Origin: Chitinophagaceae bacterium UBA1953
GTDB taxonomy: Bacteria > Bacteroidota > Bacteroidia > Chitinophagales > Chitinophagaceae
Reading direction: 5' to 3'
Length of the DNA stretch: 64,000 nucleotides
NCBI GenBank assembly: GCA_002336115.1
Contig: DDEN01000057.1
Span: forward strand, 115,031-179,030
Below the pieces are notes generated by a model. That model was given only the letters and a program-made list of their open reading frames with translations. It was not told the origin of the DNA and ran no database searches. Shown here in pieces: positions 52,557-61,200 of this stretch. The number at the start of each line of letters is the position of its first letter. The first letter of the stretch is position 1. Made by a program: the position numbers and the translations under genes.

Positions 52557-53618
52557 ATGCAACAAAAACCAAAAGCAATTATTTTAACTGACGGCATCCT
52601 GCATGAATCAGATGCCAAAACAGCACATGGACTGATACGTGGAACAGATCGCTATGAAATCTGTGCTGTTATCGACAAGGTACATGCAGGCAAAGATGCC
52701 GGCGAGGTGTTAGATGGCATTAAACGAAATATTCCGGTTTATGCTTCTGTTGAAGAAGCGATATCGTTAATAAGCAATATTCAATATTGTATTATAGGAA
52801 TCGCAACCGTTGGAGGTATTTTACCAGCACATTTCATTCCTCTACTTGAAACATGTATAAAAAATCACATCTCATTAGTAAACGGGTTACATGATTATCT
52901 CTCAGGCATTCCCCGTCTCGTTGATCTTGCCGGTGAATTTGGAACAGAACTGATTGATGTAAGAAAACCAAAAGAAAGAAAAGACCTCCATTTCTGGAAT
53001 GCAGAAATATATCAAGTAACTGCGCCTGTTATAGCAGTTATTGGAACAGACTGTGCATTGGGCAAACGAACCACCTGCCGCATGGTACAACAGGCATGTA
53101 CAGATGCGGGCATAAATGCACAAATGATTTATACAGGACAAACAGGCTGGCTGCAAGGCGGCAGGTATGGATTTATTTTTGATTCAACATTAAACGATTT
53201 TATTTCGGGTGAACTTGAACATGCCATTGTAACCTGCTGGAAAGAAACCAACGCAGAAATAATCTTAATTGAAGGACAGGCAGCTCTTCGCAATCCAAGC
53301 GGGCCATGTGGATCTGAGTTTTTAGTTTCGGCAAATGCAAAGCATGTAATACTGGTTCATGCACCTAAAAGAACCCATTACGATCATATTACAGCATGGG
53401 GAACAATTCCTTCTGTGAAATCAGAAATTGAGTTAATTAAAATGTACGGATCAGAAGTTATTGCGCTTGCTTTAAATACAGAAGATTGTTCGATGGAGGA
53501 AGCAATTCAATTTCAGCAGCAATACGAAGCCGACTTCGGCATTCCTGTTCTTCTTCCATTACAACAGGGAGTTAATAAGATGTTACCAGTTATTTCTTCG
53601 CTTGAAAAACACATCTAA
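52557..53618 (+). CDS. DUF1611 protein, DgcN-like (D-glutamate N-acetyltransferase type)
   Basis: A 353-residue cytoplasmic protein of the DUF1611 family. An N-terminal Rossmann-like domain (about 1-120; ILTDGILHESDAKTAHGLIR, VVIDK-like strand, IGIATVGG) precedes a P-loop-like C-terminal domain (about 160-353; IGTDCALGKRTTCRM, IYTGQTGWLQGGRYG, LIEGQAALRNPSGPCGSE). The family includes DgcN, reported to acetylate D-glutamate in an alternative D-Glu utilisation pathway. I start at ATG 52557 since the frame upstream overlaps the preceding gene. It shares its stop A with the epimerase start (TAATG), so the two are coupled. Confidence 0.82.
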   Translation: MQQKPKAIILTDGILHESDAKTAHGLIRGTDRYEICAVIDKVHAGKDAGEVLDGIKRNIPVYASVEEAISLISNIQYCIIGIATVGGILPAHFIPLLETCIKNHISLVNGLHDYLSGIPRLVDLAGEFGTELIDVRKPKERKDLHFWNAEIYQVTAPVIAVIGTDCALGKRTTCRMVQQACTDAGINAQMIYTGQTGWLQGGRYGFIFDSTLNDFISGELEHAIVTCWKETNAEIILIEGQAALRNPSGPCGSEFLVSANAKHVILVHAPKRTHYDHITAWGTIPSVKSEIELIKMYGSEVIALALNTEDCSMEEAIQFQQQYEADFGIPVLLPLQQGVNKMLPVISSLEKHI

Positions 53619-54682
53619 TGAAAATTGTTGCAGTCAGCTCCTGGATGGAAAAGATAAAGCTTACACAGCCTTATACAATTGCATACAATTCATTCAACTC
53701 TACTGAAATTATTTTTCTTGAAATTGTTCTCAGTAACGGAATAACAGGAATTGGCTCTGCCAATCCGTTTGAAGATGTAACGGGCGAATCTCCTTCTGCA
53801 ACACTGAAAAATCTGCAGGATGGCTTTCTTCAGAACATCGTTGGAAAAAATATTGAAGATTTTAAAAAGCTGATTACACTAACAACACAACAATACAAAC
53901 ACTACCCTGCAACAATTGCCGCAGTTGACATAGCATTATACGACGCTTATTGCAAGTATATTCAAAAACCGCTTGTTGATTTTTTAGGAAGAAAAACAGG
54001 TCCTTTGGCCACTTCTGTAACAATTGGAATAAAAGATATCACATCAACAATTGAGGATGCAACAAATTATTACAACCAGGGATTCAGAATAATAAAATTA
54101 AAAACAGGACAGCATTGTGATGAAGATGCAGAAAAAGTAATTAAGCTGTATGAAAATTTTGGAGCTAAAATTAAAATCAGGGTTGATGCAAATGAAGGCT
54201 ATACAATTCAACAACTGAATAACTTTATTCAGCAAACATCATTTATCCCCTTGGAACTTATTGAACAGCCACTTAAAGCAGGCAGTGAAGATGAATTGCT
54301 TTCACTTCAAAAAAATCTGCAAAGAAAGATCGTTGCAGATGAATCACTCACCGGAACAGAAGCTGCATCCAGGCTTTTAGTCCCTCCTGTACCATACAGT
54401 GTTTTTAATATCAAACTAATGAAATGCGGAGGCATTGCTGCCGCAAAAGAAATTGCCTGCCAGGCTGCCGCAATTGATCTTTTCTGGGGCTGCAACGATG
54501 AAAGCAGCGCTGGCATTGCTGCCGCTTTGCACACTGCATACAGTTGTTCAAATACAAAGTATCTCGATCTTGATGGATGTTTTGATCTTACAACCGACCC
54601 TGCACAAAATAGTTTTATATTAAAAGATGGTTTTTTGTACTGTAATAATTCTCCGGGACTCGGTATAACTCTTAAAAAATAA
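53618..54682 (+). CDS. Enolase-superfamily epimerase (L-Ala-D/L-Glu epimerase or DgcA-like racemase)
   Basis: A 354-residue muconate-lactonizing-enzyme-subgroup protein. The capping domain (1-125) is followed by a barrel with the KxK pair (IIKLKTG), metal ligands in RVDANEG (Asp), LIEQP (Glu) and VADES (Asp), and the opposite base Lys in NIKLMKCGG. This set marks dipeptide epimerases. DgcA, the N-acetyl-D-Glu racemase, has the same architecture, and the DUF1611 neighbour favours that reading. A murein L-Ala-D-Glu epimerase is the alternative. Last gene of the operon; 146 bp follow before the next gene. Confidence 0.85.
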   Translation: MKIVAVSSWMEKIKLTQPYTIAYNSFNSTEIIFLEIVLSNGITGIGSANPFEDVTGESPSATLKNLQDGFLQNIVGKNIEDFKKLITLTTQQYKHYPATIAAVDIALYDAYCKYIQKPLVDFLGRKTGPLATSVTIGIKDITSTIEDATNYYNQGFRIIKLKTGQHCDEDAEKVIKLYENFGAKIKIRVDANEGYTIQQLNNFIQQTSFIPLELIEQPLKAGSEDELLSLQKNLQRKIVADESLTGTEAASRLLVPPVPYSVFNIKLMKCGGIAAAKEIACQAAAIDLFWGCNDESSAGIAAALHTAYSCSNTKYLDLDGCFDLTTDPAQNSFILKDGFLYCNNSPGLGITLKK

Positions 54683-54828
54683 CCCCCGGAATTTGCCTTA
54701 AATTTATTTTAGCATTTCAGAATGTTATAATTATGCAAAAGCCTTCCTTCTGGTAAGATTATTGTTCCTGTTTTTACGTCTCATAAACAAATCGATTTGA
54801 AAAAACTTTACACTTTAAAAAAAATCAA

Positions 54829-55929
54829 ATGAAAGCAAAAAATCAAATAATAACCTCTGTTTTCAGCAGGCGTTATCTTACAGCAGCAGTAGCACTTCTG
54901 TTGGTTGGCGGATTATCTGTTGGCCCTGCTTTCTCTCAGGGAAATGGTCGTGACAGGGGAAACGGAAATGGCAATAATAGCAGGGGAAATGGTGGCGGAA
55001 ACAGCAGCCGGGAACAGCGTGGCAATAACGATGTAAGCCGGAATAATGGAGGAGGCAATAGCTCCCAGAGAGATGTTTACCGTAATCCCAATCGTGACTG
55101 GAACAACGGAGGAGGAAATAATAACAATGTCAATCGTGACAGGAGCTACGGCAATAACAATAATAATGTAACCCGTGACAGAAATTCCGGTAACAGTAAC
55201 AATGTTTTCAGAGACAGGAATTACGGCAACAGTAATAACGATATAGCCCGTAACAGAACCTACGGCAATAATGACAACCGGGGCTATGACCGTAACAGAG
55301 GTTATGATAACAACCGTGGAAACATCAACAACTGGAACAATGGTAACAGCCGTCGTATTCCAGACAATTCAGGCGCAGTAAATTATCGTCGTCCAGGTGG
55401 CGGAAATAATTATTACAACCGCTATCCTGAAAGCAGACCTGGTTATCGCCCTGATTATGGCTATTACAGGCGACCGGTTTATAATGCTTACAATCCAAGC
55501 TGGCGTTATAATTACCTGCCTGCCCGCTATAGCTATTACCGCACCTTACCCTCAACCTATATCAGTATTAATTTTGGTGGTATTGGTTACCGGTACTGGG
55601 ATGGTGTTTTCTATCGCCCATATAACGGATTGTTCAGCGTAATTGCACCTCCAATTGGTATTTATATTGATATTCTTCCTGTAGGTTACAGAAGAATTTA
55701 TGTTCACGATTATCCTTACTATTATTATAATGGTACATATTATGAAGAAAGAGGAAGCCGTTATTATGTGGTTTCTCCTCCTGTAGGCGCTGTGGTTGAA
55801 AGCTTGCCTGCCGGTTACGAAACAGTAGTTATTGATGGCGAAACATATTATGTAGTTGACGGAGCACAATACAAACCATTTATTCAGGACAATGGTGAAA
55901 TATGGTACGAAGTAATTAAAGCCAATTAA
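54829..55929 (+). CDS. Exported Asn/Gly/Arg-rich protein with C-terminal DUF6515-like domain
   Basis: A 366-residue protein. A signal peptide (cleavage near PAFSQG) is followed by a low-complexity region (about 38-180) of Asn, Gly and Arg, with four near-repeats of 12-13 residues around RDRNYGNSNN (bases 55130-55290). A Tyr/Arg/Pro-rich stretch (about 185-240) leads to a C-terminal domain (about 240-366) of strand pairs such as GYRRIYVHDYPYYYYNGTYY and GYETVVIDGETYYVVDG, matching DUF6515-type proteins. The function is unknown; cell-envelope or surface location is inferred. Confidence 0.8.
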   Translation: MKAKNQIITSVFSRRYLTAAVALLLVGGLSVGPAFSQGNGRDRGNGNGNNSRGNGGGNSSREQRGNNDVSRNNGGGNSSQRDVYRNPNRDWNNGGGNNNNVNRDRSYGNNNNNVTRDRNSGNSNNVFRDRNYGNSNNDIARNRTYGNNDNRGYDRNRGYDNNRGNINNWNNGNSRRIPDNSGAVNYRRPGGGNNYYNRYPESRPGYRPDYGYYRRPVYNAYNPSWRYNYLPARYSYYRTLPSTYISINFGGIGYRYWDGVFYRPYNGLFSVIAPPIGIYIDILPVGYRRIYVHDYPYYYYNGTYYEERGSRYYVVSPPVGAVVESLPAGYETVVIDGETYYVVDGAQYKPFIQDNGEIWYEVIKAN

Positions 55930-55947
55930 CAACTATAAAACAAAATT

Positions 55948-55978
55948 AAAACGGGAATCAAATTTTGATTCCCGTTTT
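55948..55978. terminator. Bidirectional terminator between convergent genes
   Basis: AAAACGGGAATCAAA (55948-55962) and its exact reverse complement (55964-55978) form a long hairpin with flanking A and T tracts. It closes both the DUF6515 gene and the T9SS type B gene. Confidence 0.88.
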
Positions 55979-55994
55979 AATTTTCTATGCACAA

Positions 55995-57983
55995 TCATCG
56001 AATCAACAACACATTCCCTTTTTGAAAATATACTTTATCGTCAATCCCCACACCCTTAAAATACCATACAAAATTTCCCGGATCCTGCTGAATACCTTTA
56101 AATGTTCCGTCCCAATATTCACTGGAATCTGAATTCATTGAATACACTTCCTGTCCATAGCGGTTAAATACTTTAAAAGCATATATTTCTTTAATACCAA
56201 TTGTAACCGGGTAAAAATTATCATTCAGCCCATCGTTATTTGGAGTAAACGCATTTGGTACATACACCTTTACTTCTTTAATTGTATTTACAACCTGGGT
56301 ATCAACTGTTCTGCAACCCGCTTTTGTATCAATTGTAATAAGATATTTCTGGCTACCCTCATCAGGCCTGTTAAAAACGGGATTAACAATTGCTGCATTA
56401 CTCAGGTAAGTTGACGGAGCCCACAATGTTGATATACCAAACGTTCTGGCCTGGAGTTGAACATCCATATTCTGCAAAGAATATTTCAATGGATAACTGA
56501 TGCCGGGAACAGGCTGTTCAATATTGATTATTTCAGACCGGGTAGAAAGTTTGCACCCCTCAGAATTGGTAAGAGTTGCATAATATGTTCCCGATTTTGT
56601 AACCTTATACCAGTTTGGATTTAAAACCGAGACAGACGTTCCGTTTAAATACCATTGAACTGTATTTGCCGTAGGTAAAACAAGTACAGCACTATCATTG
56701 GAAGTACTGCAGAATTCGTTTTTTCCCAGTAAAAGCAAAGTTGTATCAACAGCAGATTTATTTACAAATACAGTATCGCTGTTACGGCATCCTCCTCCAG
56801 TGCTTCTAACTGTAAGAACATAATTAGTTGGAGATGTTGGCTGAGCCATCGGGTTTGAAACAGTTGCATCGGACAAACCAGAGGGTGGCGACCATGAATA
56901 AACCACTCCAGCCTGGGGATTCTCACCCAATAATACAGCACCACCGGATTCTCCACAAATAACAGTATCTCTCCCGGCATTTGCTTTTAACTTCAGCGTA
57001 TCAACAAGTCGGGCAAACAATGTATCCTTACAACCATATCCGTTATAAGGTGTTAATTCAACCCCCAGCAATGTTCCTGATGCAGGTGGGGGACGAAGGC
57101 TCAGTGTTTGCTGATTTCCTAATACTTGTGTAAAATCGGAGTTAAACCATCTGTAGCTCTCATAACCATAAGGGGCAATTACATTTACTGCTGTATCATC
57201 AGCACAATAAGATGCGCCGGTAAACTCACCACTACATCCGGAGTTAACATCGATGTAAGCATAGCCAAAGTGTCGTTTAAACGTACAATCGGCTGTTTTA
57301 AAAAACAACCTGATTGTTTTACCCGCCTTATTATTCAGATTAATTGAAACAGGAGTCCAGGCTTTGCACCACACGCTGTCATCAACCGGAGAAACAAAAA
57401 ATCCGGGAAGCGGTGACCCGTAAGCTGCAAAAGTAAAAGACGAGCATTCTATTACCTGATTATCGCTTACATTCGTTACTTCCAGTTCAAGCCGTGGTTG
57501 CTCATATTCATGGTGATTAGGATTTTGCAATACCACAGCATAGTAATACAGGAGCGAATACGTATTCTGACCGGCAGGAATAGTAAATTCATAAGATACT
57601 CCTTCTGCTTGAGCTCCCCCCGAAGTGTTACCGAGTTTCATTGAGTACCTGCTCCCATTAGGGCACATCACTGAAAAGCCGCCATAAGCATCCGTTTGCC
57701 CCGAATTAACCAAACGATCAAACATTGTATGCTGACCAACAGCAGGCCCACCAGAAGGCGATAAAGAAATAACGTTCTGCGTCCCGATAGCAGCAACTGA
57801 TCCTGTATAACAGGTCCAATTGGAAAAATCACCATATTCGAAGTCAATATTAGGAGGGCACGATTGAGCCGTTACGTCTCCGGAAAGCAAAAGAAACAAA
57901 ACAAACCCCCGGAAAAAATATTTCCATCTGAAGAGTTGATTATTGCAAAAAAAACTAACTGACCAATTATGAAAAAACCCCAT
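55995..57983 (-). CDS. Secreted protein with T9SS type B (gliding-motility-associated) sorting domain
   Basis: A 662-residue exported protein. The signal peptide region is long (residues 1-40; FFRGFVLFLLLSGDVTAQ). A beta-sandwich with cysteines (about 45-240; FEYGDFSNWTC, SMKLGNTSGGAQAEG) resembles a carbohydrate- or jellyroll-binding domain. Two or three Ig/PKD-like domains follow (about 250-560; DTVICGESGGAVLLGEN). The last 90 residues (VPNAFTPNNDGLNDNFYP, FNRYGQEVYS, YWDGTFKG and GNFVWYFKG) are the CHU_C-type T9SS type B sorting domain. A surface role such as adhesion is inferred. Confidence 0.88.
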   Translation of the reverse strand: MGFFHNWSVSFFCNNQLFRWKYFFRGFVLFLLLSGDVTAQSCPPNIDFEYGDFSNWTCYTGSVAAIGTQNVISLSPSGGPAVGQHTMFDRLVNSGQTDAYGGFSVMCPNGSRYSMKLGNTSGGAQAEGVSYEFTIPAGQNTYSLLYYYAVVLQNPNHHEYEQPRLELEVTNVSDNQVIECSSFTFAAYGSPLPGFFVSPVDDSVWCKAWTPVSINLNNKAGKTIRLFFKTADCTFKRHFGYAYIDVNSGCSGEFTGASYCADDTAVNVIAPYGYESYRWFNSDFTQVLGNQQTLSLRPPPASGTLLGVELTPYNGYGCKDTLFARLVDTLKLKANAGRDTVICGESGGAVLLGENPQAGVVYSWSPPSGLSDATVSNPMAQPTSPTNYVLTVRSTGGGCRNSDTVFVNKSAVDTTLLLLGKNEFCSTSNDSAVLVLPTANTVQWYLNGTSVSVLNPNWYKVTKSGTYYATLTNSEGCKLSTRSEIINIEQPVPGISYPLKYSLQNMDVQLQARTFGISTLWAPSTYLSNAAIVNPVFNRPDEGSQKYLITIDTKAGCRTVDTQVVNTIKEVKVYVPNAFTPNNDGLNDNFYPVTIGIKEIYAFKVFNRYGQEVYSMNSDSSEYWDGTFKGIQQDPGNFVWYFKGVGIDDKVYFQKGNVLLIR

Positions 57984-58165
57984 TTTTAAATTTAAGAATA
58001 AGTTCTACAAAAATCAATATGAATATATTGATGGGGGTAATTCATGTTTGGTTGGGTGTTTACAGGATAAATGAGCTAATAAAAAAGTGAATAAAAAGGA
58101 AATATTTTTTAAAAAAATCAATCACAGTACAGTCATTAACAGGTCATTTAACAGAAATACTATAA

Positions 58166-58196
58166 AAAAATGCCGGCATTTGATGCCGACATTTTT
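58166..58196 (-). terminator. Intrinsic terminator of the repeat adhesin gene
   Basis: AAAAATGCCGGCAT (58166-58179) and ATGCCGACATTTTT (58183-58196) pair with one mismatch around a 3-nt loop. On the minus strand a T-rich tail follows, 7 nt after the stop. Confidence 0.85.
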
Positions 58197-58202
58197 ATTT
58201 GG

Positions 58203-61200
58203 TTAATTTCTTGCTGCTTTAACCAGTTTTACAACTTTTCGTTGATATCCCTGGGTTACTTCAGCAAAGTATGTGCCCTGCCCGTAATTACCTCCCAGTT
58301 CTATCACAGCGCCAGAATACAAGTTATCGTTTACCTGAATAATGCGTCCTGTTACATCAACAACCTTCACTGTAATCTTTTCATTCATGTCACTGCTTTG
58401 TAATTGCAGTTTAAATGATGTTTGTGTTGGGTTGCCAAACACTTTTACATTAAACTCATTAAACGGAGAAGAAACAGTGTTTACATTTGAAAGAGTTGAG
58501 CCATCTGTTCTAATTGCTCCGAAATTAGCACCATTGATCTGTATATTTCCACCAGTTAAAACAAGCGGGTTTGTTTTTGATACAGCCCAGTTGCTGGAGA
58601 AGAGTAATGAGTTTGTACCGCTGAACAGTGTAACAGCAATCGAATCGGCTGATCCTGGTTCACCATTATCTGCCAGATCAACACGGAGATCAAGATTACC
58701 ACCAAGTGAAATGGTATTTAACGGATCAGTCACATCAGTCAAATTAGCTTTTGAAAGGAACTGAGCTTTGCGTTTAGCTGTAGTACCGCCAACACCTAAC
58801 GAAGTCATTGAATTTGATTTAATCTGGTAAGTACGAATAACACCAGCCACATTTCTGCGGAAGATAATATTTACCCCACCCTGCAGATTTGTTCCTTTCT
58901 TATTATACTTCACATTCAAGCCAAAATTCATCTTAAGCCCGGAAGTAGAAGCATACGTACCGGATGATTGAGTTGGCTTAATAAAACCACCGCCGACAAC
59001 AAAATCACCTAATGGTTTATATACAGTTAAAACAGTATTATCGTCAGAGCTGCTGCGAACATAATATCCATCAGGAGTACCCACTTCAATACCGATTGTA
59101 AATTGCTGCGCATCACTTTGCCCGATATCAAATGTGTAAGTAGATGAAACCGTTCCCACTTTCTGATCAGCTTGATTTAACAGTGCCGGTGTTAACCAAC
59201 CTGTGAGATAAGTATTATTATCCCTGTTTATAAATCTCACTTTTGCATTTCTGATATCACCTGCAAATACATCGTAAGCATTATCACCAATGGCAGCCGT
59301 AATATCCATAACAGTTGCCTGCAATGTTACAGTTGCTGTTGATGTTGATGTACTTGGTGTAGCCTGAAACATTAAACCAGTGTACACCACTCTTGCGTCT
59401 TCATCTGTAATATCAAATCCATCATTATCGTTTGAGGGCAAATAAGTTCCATCTCCGGCAAAAGAACTCTGAACAGTATATGCCTGATCCGGATCCTGTG
59501 TAAGTATTAACAATGCAGAAGCTATACCGGATGCTGTGGTTATACCATTCACATTTTGTGTACCGATTGTAAAGGTGATTGTTTTACCACTCAATGGAGT
59601 TGAGGTGAGTGCATCTACCAGTGTGGCAGAAAGTGTTGCCTGGTCAGAATATTGTTCACTTACATCTCCGCTATAAACTAACGAAACAGGGCGTTTATTA
59701 ACTGTAACAGTTGTATTACATGTTGAACTGTTGCCATTCACATCGGTTACTGTAAGCTCAACATTATAATTACCACTTGCAGTAAATGTTGATTGAGAAA
59801 GACTCAGACTTTGAATTCCGCATGCGTCGGTACTGTTATTATTAATATCCTCCGCAGCAATTGTTACAGAACCATTCATACCCAGGTAAACTGTTACAGG
59901 TTTACAGTTAGCAACGGGTGCTGTTACATCTTTAACAGTTACTGTTGCAGTGCCGGTTGAAATATTTCCATGAATATCTGTAACTGTAAGTGTAACAGTA
60001 TTTGTTCCCACATTACCGCAATCAAAACTTGTTTTGGACAAGCTGATGGTTGCAATACCGCAGTTATCGGATGATCCGTTATCAATTTGACTGGCAGTAA
60101 TTACAGCATTCCCTGAATTATCCAGGTTAAGAATAATATTCTGTGTAACAACAGTTGGCATCTGATTATCCTTCACCACCACATTGAAACTGCACTCATT
60201 TGAATTATGGTGAATATCTGTTGCAATTACTTTCACCGTTGTTGTACCAACAGCAAAATCGTACGGGAATACAATCTCAGTTGAACCGATGTAATATTTC
60301 GTGGAGGCTACACTGCAATTATCGGTAACAACTGCATTAAAGCTCAACGTTGCGTTACATTCATTTAAATCTGTATTATAAGAAACAGCCGGAACCGGGC
60401 AAGTAATAACAGGTTTTTCATTATCTGTTACCACAACAGTTTGTGTTACTTCAATTGCAGCGTTGCCATTCACATCTGTAACATTCCACTTGATCGTAGT
60501 TGTGCCAACAGGGAACACATCAGTTAATGGTTTGCCATCGCTACGTACGCCTGTTACAGTTCCTACTGAACAGTTGTCGGTTGCACTTGCACTTACAGTT
60601 ACTGTTGCACCGCATACACCCGGATCGGTGTTGACAGTCTTATCGCCATTTGTTGTAATAACCGGCTTCTCATTATCGGTTACAACAACAGTTTGTGTTA
60701 CTTCTATTGCTGCGTTGCCATTTACATCTGTAACATTCCACTTGATGGTGGTTGTACCTACTGGATATACTGCTGTTAATGCAAAACCATCACTGCGTAC
60801 GCCTGTTACCGTTCCTACTGAACAGTTGTCGGTTGCACTTGCACTTACGGTTACCGTTGCACCACATACTCCTGGATCGGTGTTTACAGTTTTATCACCG
60901 TTAGTTGTAATAACCGGCTTCTCATTATCTGTTACTACAACAGTTTGTGTTACCTCAATTGCTGCATTACCATTTACATCCGTAACATTCCACTTGATGG
61001 TGGTTGTACCTACTGGATATACTGCAGTTAATGGTTGTGCATCACTGCGTACTCCGGATGGAAGTCCAACTAAACAATTATCTGTTGCACCTGCACTTAC
61101 GGTTACTGTTGCACCACATACTCCGGGATCAGTGTTTACATTCTTATCGCCATTAGTTGTAATAACTGGCTTCTCATTATCTGTTACTACAACAGTTTGT

